Shown piece after piece: positions 1 to 9,660 of a DNA stretch of 64,000 nucleotides (position 1 is the first letter of the stretch; the number at the start of each line of letters is the position of its first letter). The notes under the pieces were generated by a model. It saw nothing but the letters and a program-made list of their open reading frames with translations. It did no database searches and had not been told where the DNA came from. The DNA is from Brasilonema sp. UFV-L1. GTDB lineage: Bacteria > Cyanobacteriota > Cyanobacteriia > Cyanobacteriales > Nostocaceae. Where the stretch lies: NCBI RefSeq assembly GCF_012912105.1, contig NZ_QMEA01000001.1, forward strand, positions 124,001 to 188,000. The letters run 5' to 3'. The translations under genes were made by a program, and so were the position numbers.

Positions 1-61
1 CGATTCGCTCACCAAGCTGACTCCTTGGGAATTATCGCAAGAAAATGCCGTCAGAATATAG
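1..61 (+). CDS. C-terminal end of an unidentified protein (partial)
   Basis: The frame starting at base 2 is open from the window edge to a TAG at 59-61 and encodes about 19 residues ending in ENAVRI. It precedes the COP23 gene on the same strand. The fragment is too short to identify. It could also be a chance open frame. Confidence 0.3.
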   Translation, partial: DSLTKLTPWELSQENAVRI

Positions 62-215
62 ATTTCTGAAATAGAGACAGTGTAAGGCTGCTCACAGCAG
101 CTTTACTATATTAAGGGACAAATCATTGCACTCGCCGATGAATCAAAATCACAAGATTATTCGTCACGAGAATTATCAGCTTCCGACTTCAAATTCACCA
201 GTGTTAGAACAGTCT

Positions 216-1007
216 ATGCTATCTCAACCTCTAAAGTTTATTTTTTTGAGTGGTCTTAGTTTATCCTTTGTTCTGGGTCATTGTGCTGCCTTTGCACAAG
301 TGAATCGCTCTGGTGATGTTGTCGTACCAACTTCACCAGCAGGAAATGGTACAACAACAACTACAACCACAAGAGATGGTAGATCCTCAACAACGACAAC
401 AAATACCTCAACACCGATTGATAGCGATAATCGGTTTTTCTGTCAGTCATACAACGGTCAGTATACCGTTATGTATCAACCACAAAGTCAACCTGGTCAA
501 TACTTCGCTTGGGCGATTCCCAGAACTTTGGGTGGTGGCTGGAGTGCCCAACAGCGTTGTGAAACAATTGCCCAGCGCCTAGAAACATATCGCCCAGATG
601 GCTTAGTGGAACTGAAGACAGCGGTAGAGAATAGAGAAAATATTCTCTGTGTCACTACTGAGGTGAATCCTGAGTGTCGAATTGTACTGACAGTACCTCC
701 CGAAAAAGATCCTTATGTTGTCCGTGATAGCGTTTTCCAAAACTTAGCATCTGCTGATAACGGACAGCAAACTATTGGCGTTAACACTTATACAAGTGGT
801 AATGATAATCTATCCAATATAGGGCGAACAATTTTTAATGGTGGCAAAAAACCCTCTGCTTCTTCTAAAAATCCCATCAATCTCAAACCTTTTCTGGATC
901 GTGCTGATCGCGGTACCGGAGAAAAACTCCGTAATGGTGTATCGCTGAATCGTCAGCAGTCTCAACCTCAAACTGGCAATCGTCTAGATCCTAAAAAATT
1001 CCGTTAA
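216..1007 (+). CDS. COP23 domain protein, secreted or membrane-associated
   Basis: This resembles the cyanobacterial COP23 (circadian oscillating polypeptide) family, whose biochemical role is unclear. The ATG at 216 is preferred over upstream TTG/ATG choices because it directly opens a signal peptide: a charged start, a hydrophobic stretch ending in HCAAFAQ, and a likely cleavage after Ala. A Thr/Ser-rich low-complexity stretch follows. The conserved core starts near FFCQSYNG and includes GGGWSAQQRCE, a central RPDGL segment and paired cysteines (one near the core start, one in AQQRCE, two around ILCVTTEVNPEC). The basic C-terminal tail looks disordered. It appears monocistronic, with a hairpin after the stop. 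The family call is by resemblance, and circadian behaviour is not shown by the sequence. Confidence 0.7.
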   Translation: MLSQPLKFIFLSGLSLSFVLGHCAAFAQVNRSGDVVVPTSPAGNGTTTTTTTRDGRSSTTTTNTSTPIDSDNRFFCQSYNGQYTVMYQPQSQPGQYFAWAIPRTLGGGWSAQQRCETIAQRLETYRPDGLVELKTAVENRENILCVTTEVNPECRIVLTVPPEKDPYVVRDSVFQNLASADNGQQTIGVNTYTSGNDNLSNIGRTIFNGGKKPSASSKNPINLKPFLDRADRGTGEKLRNGVSLNRQQSQPQTGNRLDPKKFR

Positions 1008-1046
1008 ATTTAGTTTTTCGGTCTTGACAGTATTTGGTTAACGTCG

Positions 1047-1075
1047 GACTCTCCGGCTATAGAGTCGCGTTTTTG
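1047..1075 (+). terminator. Candidate terminator after COP23 gene
   Basis: A 6 bp stem (GACTCT/AGAGTC) with an 8-base loop is followed by GCG and a run of five T. The stem is short, so confidence is modest. Confidence 0.4.
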
Positions 1076-1077
1076 AC

Positions 1078-1111
1078 AAAAAAAGACCTAGCGTTCGCCT
1101 AGCAAACGCTA
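1078..1111 (-). terminator. Terminator of the phosphate transporter gene
   Basis: Read on the minus strand, a 7 bp stem (TAGCGTT/AACGCTA, loop of 9) is followed four bases later by seven consecutive T. It lies 44 bp beyond the pit stop codon. Confidence 0.6.
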
Positions 1112-1154
1112 AGCATGATCATTTGGTGCAAAAATTTTGCACTCATGCTTTGTG

Positions 1155-2648
1155 TCAATTCATACCAAATACATTGAGAATCAAGAACAGACCAGCTGCG
1201 AATGTCAATGCGCCCAGAAAAATGCAAGCGGGTAATGTGAGAACCCAAGCGAGTAAAAGATTCCGGACGGTTTCCTGCTGGATTCCAGATCCGTTTGCTG
1301 TCATTGCGCCTGCTACCCCAGAAGACAAAACGTGTGTTGTGCTCACAGGCAAACCAAATTGATCAGCACCTATAATCGTGGACATCGCAACAAATCCAGC
1401 CGAGGCACCTTGAGCATAGTTGAGCTGATCTTTGCCAATCTTTTCACCGACTGTGACCACAACCCGCTTCCATCCAATCATTGTGCCTAGTCCCAGCGAG
1501 AAAGCAACGGCAACTTTCACCCAATAGGGAATGAACTCCGTGACTTTTTCTAAATCTTTCTTGTAGTCTACTAGAAATTTGTCCTCAGCTTTTTCTGTAA
1601 ACGTACCTTGGGAATTGAGTTTACCGATTGTCTTACTGAGTAAATAGATGTCACTTCTCAAAGTGCGGCGATCAGCTTTGGAGATGTCTTTAATGCTGCT
1701 TTTACTAGATAACTGGGCTGAGATCTCGCGATTTTTAGTAGCCAAAGCGGCAAACGTCTTGTCGTCGGCATAACCTGATTTGAGGAAGTTAGACAGTTCG
1801 GGGTCTACGTCCTTCCCCTCCAAAGACACCCCAGACGGAACGTATTTGTCAAGAGTCACAATAGCAGCTTTTGACCCTTGAGATAACTGGCTGAATGTTG
1901 CCGGATCAACATTCAAATCTAATGCATACAGACCTGGCAGAATGCCTATCAAAATGAGCATAATCAGCCCCATCCCTTTTTGCCCGTCATTCGAGCCGTG
2001 GGCGAAGCTGACTCCTGTACAAGTTAGTATCAGCAAACCTCGAATCCACCAGGGAGGGGGAGTCTCTCCTTCTGGTGCTTTATATAAGTCTGGCTGCTGA
2101 ATGAGTGCCTTGGCAGCAAAGATAAGCAGTGCTGCAGCAGTGAAGCCCACCAATGGTGAGAACAATAGTGATGTGAAAACTTCTAACGTTTTTTCCCAGT
2201 TCACGCCTTCGCCAAAACTGCCATTCGTCAAAATGGAGTTCGCAAAACCAACTCCGAGGATAGAACCAATGAGCGTATGTGAGCTGGATACAGGTAGCCC
2301 CAGATACCAGGTGCCAAGGTTCCAAATGATAGCTGAAATTAACAGACCGAACACCATCGCAAATCCTGTGCCCGAACCCGCGTTGATCACCAACTCAACA
2401 GGTAACAGTGAGATGATCCCGAACGCTACCGCTCCTGTGGAGGTTAACACTCCCAATAAGTTCATACAACCCGACCAGATAACGGCGTAGACTGGCTTGA
2501 GTGCATTAGTGTAGATGACGACAGCTACCGCATTTGCAGTATCGTGAAAACCATTGACAAATTCAAAGCCGAGTGCTAAAGCCAAAGAAAGCAGTAGGAA
2601 CAAACTACTGATTGTGGTTAAGTCTCCAAAGAAATTCATACTGGTCAT
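1155..2648 (-). CDS. pit: Inorganic phosphate transporter, PiT family
   Basis: A cation-coupled phosphate permease of the cytoplasmic membrane (PiT family, PF01384). It has two homologous hydrophobic halves. The first carries the signature around GFHDTANAVAV near residue 35 and the second its counterpart AHGSNDGQKGMG near residue 220. A hydrophilic segment of roughly 120 residues (about 260-380), rich in Lys, Asp and Ser, separates the halves and is expected to be soluble. The last third is again membranous. The ATG at 2648 (MTSMNFF) is used. An in-frame ATG six bases downstream is equally possible, and an upstream TTG is less likely. No phoU neighbour is present. A terminator lies just beyond the stop. 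Confidence 0.88.
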   Translation of the reverse strand: MTSMNFFGDLTTISSLFLLLSLALALGFEFVNGFHDTANAVAVVIYTNALKPVYAVIWSGCMNLLGVLTSTGAVAFGIISLLPVELVINAGSGTGFAMVFGLLISAIIWNLGTWYLGLPVSSSHTLIGSILGVGFANSILTNGSFGEGVNWEKTLEVFTSLLFSPLVGFTAAALLIFAAKALIQQPDLYKAPEGETPPPWWIRGLLILTCTGVSFAHGSNDGQKGMGLIMLILIGILPGLYALDLNVDPATFSQLSQGSKAAIVTLDKYVPSGVSLEGKDVDPELSNFLKSGYADDKTFAALATKNREISAQLSSKSSIKDISKADRRTLRSDIYLLSKTIGKLNSQGTFTEKAEDKFLVDYKKDLEKVTEFIPYWVKVAVAFSLGLGTMIGWKRVVVTVGEKIGKDQLNYAQGASAGFVAMSTIIGADQFGLPVSTTHVLSSGVAGAMTANGSGIQQETVRNLLLAWVLTLPACIFLGALTFAAGLFLILNVFGMN

Positions 2649-2835
2649 AGAACCCAATTACAAGAGAACTTAGAATTAAGAAGTTAAAATTTCGATAAAC
2701 CAAGGTTAAAACTCGATCATTAATTCAACTTTTGGCAAAAAAGTTAAGGTTGGGGAAACCATGACAAAACAGCACAACCATTAAAATAACTTACTTCTCA
2801 TTTGACGCTTTATTGAGAATAAAATCAACATGACC

Positions 2836-2863
2836 CAAAAAATAAAACCCCCTACAGGGGGTT
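2836..2863 (-). terminator. Terminator of the cytochrome oxidase operon
   Basis: On the minus strand a 7 bp stem (AACCCCC/GGGGGTT) with a 4-base loop runs into a T-rich tail (TTTTATTTTTT). It lies 66 bp past the ctaE stop, a textbook rho-independent arrangement. Confidence 0.75.
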
Positions 2864-2928
2864 GACTAGTAAATGTAGATACGTTATGCGCAACGTCTTC
2901 AGTGGAGCGAAAAACTCATCACTCACAC

Positions 2929-3552
2929 TCAAAGCAAATACAGCAAACCAAAGAGGATAATCCAAATGACATCAACAAAATGCCAGTAGATTTCGGCGGC
3001 TTCTATACCAAAGTGATGTTCATTGCTATAGTGACCTTGAGTGCGCGATCGCCACAATACGGCAAGAATTGCCAAAACTCCAAGAGTTACGTGCAAACCG
3101 TGGAAGCCAGTCAAAACATAAAATGCACTGGCAAACAAGTTGGTTGTCAAGCCAAATTCTAGATGGGTGTATTCATAAACCTGCCCCACCAAGAAAATAA
3201 TACCCATCGCGGCAGTGATCCCGAACCAGAATTGCATTCCCCGGACATCATTCTTTTTGATGGCGGTATCAGCATTGTGGATGACAAAACTGCTAGCAAT
3301 CAGATTAATGGTGTTCACTCCGGGTAGCAATAGTTCTAATTCTGGCGTGCCTTCTGGTGGCCAAACAGGTACTGTAGAACGCATAGCCAGATACGCTCCG
3401 AACAACCCCATAAAAATCATCCCTTCAGCAATCAAGAACATAACCAGTCCAAACAGACGATGATCTGGATGTTCTTCGTGATGAGCTTCTGCGGTAGCAG
3501 CGTGATGATGATTAAGGGCTGTCTTTGCTGGGTCAATTGTTTGACTTTGCAT
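2929..3552 (-). CDS. ctaE: Cytochrome c oxidase subunit III
   Basis: Membrane subunit III of the aa3-type terminal oxidase. At 207 residues it is the normal bacterial length. A His-rich N-terminus (HHHAATAEAHHEEHPDH) precedes about five to six membrane helices, and conserved family segments such as FHGLHVTLG and YWHFVDVIWI are visible near the end. It is the last gene of the ctaC-ctaD-ctaE operon, 78 bp after ctaD, and is followed by a terminator. The operon couples cytochrome c or plastocyanin oxidation to proton pumping in respiration. Confidence 0.93.
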   Translation of the reverse strand: MQSQTIDPAKTALNHHHAATAEAHHEEHPDHRLFGLVMFLIAEGMIFMGLFGAYLAMRSTVPVWPPEGTPELELLLPGVNTINLIASSFVIHNADTAIKKNDVRGMQFWFGITAAMGIIFLVGQVYEYTHLEFGLTTNLFASAFYVLTGFHGLHVTLGVLAILAVLWRSRTQGHYSNEHHFGIEAAEIYWHFVDVIWIILFGLLYLL

Positions 3553-3630
3553 GAATTTTCCGTTGAATTATGGATTACGAATTATGAATGATGAATGTTA
3601 AAAAATTCTTCATTCATCATTCATAATTTA

Positions 3631-5373
3631 TTAGCGCTCTTCTTTCTCGGCAGTGATAGCGGGATACGGCTCGTCAGGTTCGGCACGTAACACCGAGTTA
3701 GGACCGGCAGACAAGACTGGATCGCCAGAAGATAGGGGGACACCCTTTGTTGTGTTCTCTAAACCATAATCGTATGGTCCAGTCGCTAAGACTGGTGGTT
3801 TATCAAAATTCTCAATCGCTGGCGGTGAAGTTGTCATCCACTCTAGGGTTAGTGCATTCCAGGGATTATTACCTGCTTTCGGTCCGTACATCCAACTCCA
3901 AATCGCATTGATGATGAAGGGGAATGTCGAAACCGCGAGTATATACGCCCCATAAGTACAAATTTCATTCAAAAACGTAAATTGGGGGTCGTACTGAGCA
4001 ACACGACGGTTCATACCCATCATCCCCAGCTTATGCATGGGTAAGAAGGTCATATTTAAACCGATAATTGTCAAAGCAAAGTGAACCTTACCCCAAAATT
4101 CGTTCAGCATCCGCCCTGTCATTTTGGGGAACCAGTGGTAGATTGCCGAATAAATGCCCAAAACACTACCACCAAAGAGCACATAGTGCAAGTGTGCCAC
4201 TACAAAATATGTGTCGTGAACGTGAATATCAAACGGAACAGCCGCCAACATCACGCCACTGATCCCACCAATCACGAAGGTGCCAACAAAACCTATGGCA
4301 AAAAGCATTGCACTGTTGAGGCGAATTTTGCCACCCCACATTGTTGCCAACCAGCTGAAGATTTTGATCCCCGTTGGTACGGCGATAATCATGGTGGTGA
4401 TCATGAAGAACATCCGCAACCAACCGGGAACACCACTTGTAAACATGTGGTGCGCCCAGACGATGAGTCCTAAGAAGCTAATTGCCAGACTTGAGTAGGC
4501 GATCGCCTTATATCCAAAAATCGGCTTACGGGAATGAACCGGGATCACCTCAGAAATCGCCCCAAAGAAGGGCAAAATCATGATGTAAACGGCTGGGTGG
4601 GAGTAGAACCAGAACATATGCTGGTAAACAACCGGATCACCACCGCCAGTCGGATTAAAAAATGTCGTTCCTGCAAGTAAGTCAAAGGAAAGCAAAATTA
4701 AACCGGCTGCTAACACAGGCGTAGACACCAGAGTTAGTGCTGAGGTTGCCAACATTGCCCAGCAAAACAAAGGCAATTGAAGGAAACCCAAGCCTGGGAT
4801 ACGCATCTTGAGCATCGTCACCAGGAAATTAATTGCCCCCAGAATCGAAGACGTACCAAGCAAAAGAACGCTCAGAATCCAGATACCCTCACCCACTTGA
4901 CCTGTGACCAAGCTCAGAGGAGGATAAGAAGTCCAACCGGCGTCTGGTGCATCACCCACCACTAAACTAGCGATGAGCAACAAACCAGCAGGGGGAATCA
5001 TCCAAAAGGCAACAGCATTAAGGCGTGGAAATGCCATATCCTTTGCCCCAATCATCAATGGGATCAAGAAGTTAGCAAATCCTGCGCCTGCAGGCACAAT
5101 CCACAAGAAAATCATGATTGTGGCGTGCAGCGTAAACAGACTGTTGTAGACCTCAGGGGTGACAAAATCGGTGTCTGGGGTTCGCAGTTCTGTGCGAACC
5201 AAGTCAGCCAAAACGCCACCAATACAGTAGAAAATGAACGTCGTGACTAGATATTGAATTGCAATGACCTTGTGGTCAGTGTTGAAGGTAAAGTAGTCTC
5301 GCCAATGCCTGATCCCTGGTTCTTCAGTTTGAGCGGGGATATTGGCTTTTTCTTGTACCTGTGCTTGTGTCAT
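3631..5373 (-). CDS. ctaD: Cytochrome c oxidase subunit I
   Basis: Catalytic subunit I of heme-copper oxidase, 580 residues with 12 expected helices. The metal ligands are in place: a helix II His in FTLHATIM for heme a; HPAVY with the His-Tyr pair next to CuB; the WAHHMF di-histidine for CuB; and HDTYFVVAHLHYV, holding the heme a3 and heme a His ligands. The C-terminal 60 residues are hydrophilic and Pro/Glu-rich. It is second in ctaC-ctaD-ctaE, with ctaC 75 bp upstream. It acts in the cytoplasmic and/or thylakoid membrane. The neighbouring ctaA and ctaB suggest the general rather than a heterocyst-specific oxidase, which is inference. Confidence 0.96.
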   Translation of the reverse strand: MTQAQVQEKANIPAQTEEPGIRHWRDYFTFNTDHKVIAIQYLVTTFIFYCIGGVLADLVRTELRTPDTDFVTPEVYNSLFTLHATIMIFLWIVPAGAGFANFLIPLMIGAKDMAFPRLNAVAFWMIPPAGLLLIASLVVGDAPDAGWTSYPPLSLVTGQVGEGIWILSVLLLGTSSILGAINFLVTMLKMRIPGLGFLQLPLFCWAMLATSALTLVSTPVLAAGLILLSFDLLAGTTFFNPTGGGDPVVYQHMFWFYSHPAVYIMILPFFGAISEVIPVHSRKPIFGYKAIAYSSLAISFLGLIVWAHHMFTSGVPGWLRMFFMITTMIIAVPTGIKIFSWLATMWGGKIRLNSAMLFAIGFVGTFVIGGISGVMLAAVPFDIHVHDTYFVVAHLHYVLFGGSVLGIYSAIYHWFPKMTGRMLNEFWGKVHFALTIIGLNMTFLPMHKLGMMGMNRRVAQYDPQFTFLNEICTYGAYILAVSTFPFIINAIWSWMYGPKAGNNPWNALTLEWMTTSPPAIENFDKPPVLATGPYDYGLENTTKGVPLSSGDPVLSAGPNSVLRAEPDEPYPAITAEKEER

Positions 5374-5448
5374 AAAAATCTTAGTTGTCAGGAGTCACCA
5401 AGTCAGCAATCAGTTGCTAGTAACCAATGACCAATGAGTACCAATGAC

Positions 5449-6537
5449 TCATGAGTGATGGTGAATTTGATGTAGCATTTCTGGATGAATTCCCATATGG
5501 CTGGTATGAGGAGCAAGGAATTCATCTGGAGATAGATCAGCAGGATTGACAGCAACTGCTTGCTTGAGTTCTTCAGTGCTTGCAACTAGCTGTTCTTGCA
5601 TCCACTCGTCAAATTCTTCCGGTTTTTGAACAAAAACTTGTGTCCTCATAGCACCGTGGTAAGGACCACACAGTTCAGCACAAATAAGCGCATATTCACC
5701 TTCTTTGCTGGGTGTAAAGCGAATCGCACTTTGCCGTCCTGGCATGACATCCTGCTTCAAGCGAAACTCTGGCACCCAAAAAGCGTGGATGACATCGTTC
5801 GCTGTCATGTCTAATTGCACTTCACGCCCAATAGGAACGTGTAATTCACCAGAAACAACACCTGTTTCAGGGTAGGTAAAAATCCAGGCGTACTGCAAAC
5901 CCGTGACATTTACCACAATCGCGGGTGGTTTCCCTTCATTTTCCGGAGTTGCTCCAATGTTAGGAGCAACACTTCCGACGCCGGGAGCATCCTGCTTTTG
6001 GGGAATTTGATCAGCATTGCGGACTGATGCTGTGGCTGGATCTTGCATTGCCTCATCAGATTTTTCCTGATTAAGGTTAGCTTCTGTAGTGGGGGGGGTA
6101 TCGCTTAAAGTTGCCGCTATAGCCGCCCCAGGCATATTCATCGCTTGTGGCGTCATCGGGGCTTCATGGATTGCATGGGGATTGAAGCCGCCCATTTCGT
6201 TGTAAACGTCGAAGCTGTAAACAGAAATACCGATAACAATAACAGCTGGGATCGCTGTCCAAAGAATTTCTAAGGGTACGTTGCCATGTACTGGCGAACC
6301 ATCTGCATTGTCACCTGCACGCTGACGGTATCTGATAGCAGAGTAAATTAAAACACCTTCTACGAGCAAAAATATACCTGTAGAGACGGTCATCATTGTG
6401 TTAAACAAACCGTCTACTAACGAGGCTTCATCAGAAGCTGCTGTTGGTAGTAGACCATGATTTTGACCGTACCAGAGACTGACTAGGGTCAGCCCGATGC
6501 CAATAAGTAACGTCCAGATGGAGCTTGGGATTTTCAC
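5449..6537 (-). CDS. ctaC: Cytochrome c oxidase subunit II with a long inserted linker
   Basis: Electron-entry subunit carrying the dinuclear CuA site. Two N-terminal membrane helices (about residues 8-25 and 45-65) anchor a soluble cupredoxin domain. CuA ligands are visible: His in DVIHAFW and the C-x-E-x-C, H and M of CAELCGPYHGAM. Between the second helix region and the cupredoxin fold lies an unusual low-complexity segment, about residues 125-205, rich in Ala, Pro, Thr, Gln and Asp. It lengthens the protein to 362 residues. It is the first gene of the operon. The promoter should lie in the 658 bp gap shared with divergent ctaA. Confidence 0.94.
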   Translation of the reverse strand: MKIPSSIWTLLIGIGLTLVSLWYGQNHGLLPTAASDEASLVDGLFNTMMTVSTGIFLLVEGVLIYSAIRYRQRAGDNADGSPVHGNVPLEILWTAIPAVIVIGISVYSFDVYNEMGGFNPHAIHEAPMTPQAMNMPGAAIAATLSDTPPTTEANLNQEKSDEAMQDPATASVRNADQIPQKQDAPGVGSVAPNIGATPENEGKPPAIVVNVTGLQYAWIFTYPETGVVSGELHVPIGREVQLDMTANDVIHAFWVPEFRLKQDVMPGRQSAIRFTPSKEGEYALICAELCGPYHGAMRTQVFVQKPEEFDEWMQEQLVASTEELKQAVAVNPADLSPDEFLAPHTSHMGIHPEMLHQIHHHS

Positions 6538-7195
6538 GGTTTTTTTGAGTTAACGGCTTTACTATATTCGACTGAGCAGTTCACTCACTTACTACACTAG
6601 TCCAGCCTAAAAGATAAGTCAGGGGAAGGCGTGAAAATTTTATTAAATTTTATTAATTTTTAGAGTGATATTGAGAATCTTGAACAGAAACTTTTTTTGA
6701 GATGTGTGACAAGGCGGATGTGGCTTAACAGGTGAACTGTGTCAAAGATTCAGTATAAGGTTATTCACAAGTTTTCTTTTGCAGAGATGGGGAGCGCGGC
6801 TCCTGGAGAGCGCCCTTGAAAGCCGGAGCATCGCGTGCCTTCTGTGAATAAGTGATTGGGCAGATTGTCGTAGCCGTGGGTAGGTAAGGTTACTCAAAAC
6901 TGCATAGGTTAATGATCAACTGTCGAGTAACACCGAGCCGCGCCGCCTCACGATCAAGTGCTTCAATCATCCATATTCAGAGACGTTGACTCGCCGTACC
7001 AAAATAATCCCCCCAAACTCAGAACTTCACAACTTAAAAATCCCTAAAGCTTCCGGCAAAAAGTCGCTAGAGTGATTCACAGTATAGTGAGAGCCAGTCT
7101 CGAACCTAAGTTGTACGCTAGGGTGGGAGATGGCTAGGTACTGACTAGTTTTTGAATGTAGATATTTCTCAAAGAGCGGCAAAAGGTATCTTTAC
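6538..7195. other. Divergent spacer between ctaC and ctaA
   Basis: This 658 bp gap must hold the promoters of the cox operon and of ctaA. I did not fix any -10/-35 pair with confidence. It also contains a GC-rich dispersed repeat around 6785-6840 and the RHH relic described separately. No other gene is seen. Confidence 0.5.
6890..7002 (-). pseudogene. Relic of a ribbon-helix-helix antitoxin
   Basis: Two minus-strand frames together read like a CopG-type RHH antitoxin. The first gives RRVNVSEYG and then stops. The second, from an ATG at 6970, gives MIEALDREAARLGVTRQ and ends at 6890. The segment ALDREAARLGVTRQ is typical of this family in cyanobacteria. The frame break and the abnormal tail indicate a dead gene. 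No toxin is beside it. Confidence 0.5.
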
Positions 7196-8170
7196 ATGAG
7201 CGAATTTGTCCTAGAACAACAAAACATAACGACTGCGCCGCAGCAGGTTCCACAGGAACGAATTCGTCGCTTGGTGTGGAGAATGTGTGTAGCCACTTTG
7301 ATTTTGATGGCAATAGGCAGTGCCACCCGTGTGATGAATGCTGGACTTGCTTGTCCTGATTGGCCTTTGTGTTATGGAGAACTCGTGCCAACCAAGCAAA
7401 TGAATTTCCAGGTTTTTTTGGAGTGGTTTCACAGATTGGATGCAGCATTAATTGGTATCAGCGCGATCGCACTCGTTGGAATGTCCTGGTGGTATCGTCG
7501 CTCTTTACCCAGATGGCTGCCTTGGGCATCGACATTCGCCCTATTTTTAATCGTTTTCCAAGGAATTTTGGGCGGACTCACCGTCACTGAACTTTTGCGG
7601 TTTGATATCGTCACCGCTCACTTAGGAACAGCGCTGTTATTTTTCACAACCCTACTAGTGATTGGTACTGCACTTACTCCTTACCAGGCAACTGGAACCG
7701 TAGGTAACTTACCTTGGGTAGGTTTAACAGCAGCTATCTTAGTTTATCTGCAAAGTCTACTCGGTGCTTTGGTAGGCTCTCGTTGGGCGCTACACCAATG
7801 CTTTGGCACATCCCAACTTTGTGCTGTAATGTATAGTCATATTGCTGGCGTAGTACCTCCAACAGTAGCAACATTGGCTGTGGTAATTCTTTCATGGCGG
7901 ACACCAGCACTGCATCCTGTTTTACGGCGACTAGCAAATATAGCTGCTGGATTACTCATTGTACAACTCCTGTTAGGAGTTGCTACTTTCCGGCTGCATC
8001 TTCAAGTCGAACCACTCACCGTCTCTCACCAAGCTGTGGGGGCGGCAATGCTTGGTACTTTAGTGGGTTTCACAGTTCTCGCACTACGAGACTGGATTCA
8101 TAGTCGTGGGATCAACGCTAACAGCTTGATTATCAACGCAAACACGACAACTGAACAAGCAATTGAATAA
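7196..8170 (+). CDS. ctaA: Heme A synthase
   Basis: CtaA/COX15 family membrane enzyme that oxidises the heme O methyl group to give heme A for the aa3 oxidase. At 324 residues with about eight helices it has the expected size. An early segment (SATRVMNAGLACPDWPLCYG) matches the family's first extracellular loop. Histidines expected to bind heme occur in FLEWFHRLDAA, TAHLGTA, YSHIAG and VSHQAVG. It is divergent from ctaC and 143 bp ahead of ctaB on the same strand, so ctaA and ctaB probably act together. A purine-rich AAAGG lies shortly before the ATG. Confidence 0.93.
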   Translation: MSEFVLEQQNITTAPQQVPQERIRRLVWRMCVATLILMAIGSATRVMNAGLACPDWPLCYGELVPTKQMNFQVFLEWFHRLDAALIGISAIALVGMSWWYRRSLPRWLPWASTFALFLIVFQGILGGLTVTELLRFDIVTAHLGTALLFFTTLLVIGTALTPYQATGTVGNLPWVGLTAAILVYLQSLLGALVGSRWALHQCFGTSQLCAVMYSHIAGVVPPTVATLAVVILSWRTPALHPVLRRLANIAAGLLIVQLLLGVATFRLHLQVEPLTVSHQAVGAAMLGTLVGFTVLALRDWIHSRGINANSLIINANTTTEQAIE

Positions 8171-8313
8171 AAGCTGTACACAGTACATAGTACACCAGGA
8201 CAGTGCAGGAAGTGACGACAACCTGCAGCAGGAGGATTTCCCACGCCCTGGTGACAAGTGAACCCGAAGAGTACACAGTTATCTTGGTTTGAAAATAAGG
8301 AAATAGTGCCAAA

Positions 8314-9270
8314 ATGATTGAGACTAATGTCTCTCGCCACCATCAAACATTTCTACAGGTTATTCAAAGCTACTATCAGCTGACGAAGCCTAGAATCATC
8401 CCTTTGCTACTTATTACCACTGCTGGAAGTATGTGGATTGCAGCTAAGGGAGAAGTAGATCCATTGTTGTTACTCGTTACACTTACTGGTGGTACTTTGG
8501 CAGCAGCAAGTGCCCAGACGATTAACTGTGTCTATGATCGAGATATCGATTATGAAATGGAGCGCACACGTCATCGCCCTCTGCCTTCTGGTAGAATACA
8601 GTCGCGCGATGCTCTGATTTTTGCTAGTGCTTTGGCTGTCATTTCCTTTACTTTGCTTTACGTCTTTGCCAACCTACTAGCTGCTCTGTTAGCAATGTCT
8701 GGTATTGTTTTTTACGTGCTAATTTATACGCATTTTCTCAAGCGACATAGCACTCAAAATATCGTTATTGGCGGAGCAGCAGGAGCAGTTCCGGCTTTGG
8801 TTGGTTGGGCTGCTGTCACTGGTACATTAAGCTGGGCTGCATGGGTACTATTTGCAATTGTCTTTTTGTGGACACCGCCTCATTTTTGGTCACTAGCTTT
8901 AATGATTCGGGATGATTACGCAAAAGTTGGCGTACCAATGTTACCAGTCATTGCAGGAACTACACCGACGGTACGGCAGATTTGGTTGTACACCTTAGTG
9001 ACAGTAGCAGCAACATTTTCATTGATTTATCCTTTGCAAGTCAGTGGAATGATTTACGGAGTTATTGCTGTGAGTTTAGGAGGAGTTTTTATTTACAAAG
9101 CTTGGCAATTACTGCACAATCCAGAAAACCGCGATTTAGCTAAAGGATTGTTTCTGTATTCCATCTCATACATGATGCTATTGTGTCTAGGCATGGTGAT
9201 TGATAGTCTTCCCATCACTCATCATGTCATTAATGTTGTGGTAGGTAAGGCGTATTTGTTAATGGGATAG
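8314..9270 (+). CDS. ctaB: Protoheme IX farnesyltransferase (heme O synthase)
   Basis: UbiA-superfamily prenyltransferase that adds farnesyl to heme B, the step before CtaA. The Asp-rich catalytic motif is clear in [21 protein letters not shown] second loop contains [14 protein letters not shown]. The 318 residues form about nine helices, normal for the family. It follows ctaA, separated by a 143 bp spacer containing heptamer-like repeats. The two genes supply heme A to the neighbouring ctaCDE oxidase. Confidence 0.95.
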   Translation: MIETNVSRHHQTFLQVIQSYYQLTKPRIIPLLLITTAGSMWIAAKGEVDPLLLLVTLTGGTLAAASAQTINCVYDRDIDYEMERTRHRPLPSGRIQSRDALIFASALAVISFTLLYVFANLLAALLAMSGIVFYVLIYTHFLKRHSTQNIVIGGAAGAVPALVGWAAVTGTLSWAAWVLFAIVFLWTPPHFWSLALMIRDDYAKVGVPMLPVIAGTTPTVRQIWLYTLVTVAATFSLIYPLQVSGMIYGVIAVSLGGVFIYKAWQLLHNPENRDLAKGLFLYSISYMMLLCLGMVIDSLPITHHVINVVVGKAYLLMG

Positions 9271-9363
9271 AAGTTAGAGGTAGTGATCGCTCTTTTTGGG
9301 CGATCGCCCAAAAGGACTAATGACGACTCTCACCGCAACTGCAAGCAGCATCGTCTAATCACA

Positions 9364-9660
9364 ACAAAAAACCTCGGCGAAACCAACCGAGGTGAGGAGG
9401 AGAAGTCCAAATGTCGATAAGTAGCGATACCGAAATCTAAAAATCTTAGCTAACGCCCAAAGCAACCAAAACTACAGCAGTCACGAAAAAGAGTACAAGG
9501 CAAGACTGTAAAACATGATTACGTTGTTCTCAAATTGCAGGACACTCAGTGTAGTACATGTTGGATTTAGTTGCGTAGCTATTAAGAACGCTGTCTTCAT
9601 TAACAGCGGTATAGATAGCTTGGTCTTTTTGTTTTTTTGTATTCTTTTGTTATGTAAATA
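9364..9660 (-). ncRNA. Candidate small RNA or short mRNA between ctaB and hemE
   Basis: A near-consensus minus-strand promoter (9661-9689) and a strong terminator (9366-9393) bracket about 290 nt without a recognisable gene. Just before the terminator stem the transcript reads TCTCCTCCTCACC, a CU-rich stretch that could pair with Shine-Dalgarno sequences, as in some trans-acting cyanobacterial sRNAs. Short frames exist: an ATG-started 38-codon frame, and a TGA-interrupted frame whose second half is hydrophobic (SCLVLFFVTAVVLVALGVS). Neither has a clear ribosome site. An sRNA is favoured, but a small membrane peptide mRNA is possible. The exact 5' end is inferred. Confidence 0.5.
9366..9393 (-). 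terminator. Terminator of the ctaB-hemE intergenic transcript
   Basis: A 7 bp stem (ACCTCGG/CCGAGGT, loop of 9) is followed on the minus strand by a run of six T. Nothing annotated lies upstream on this strand except the candidate small RNA. Confidence 0.75.

Noticed and set aside
9420-9600. A photosystem small-subunit gene in the ctaB-hemE gap
   Set aside because: The hydrophobic frame matched none of the small psb, psa or pet proteins I compared from memory, and an in-frame TGA precedes it without a start codon.
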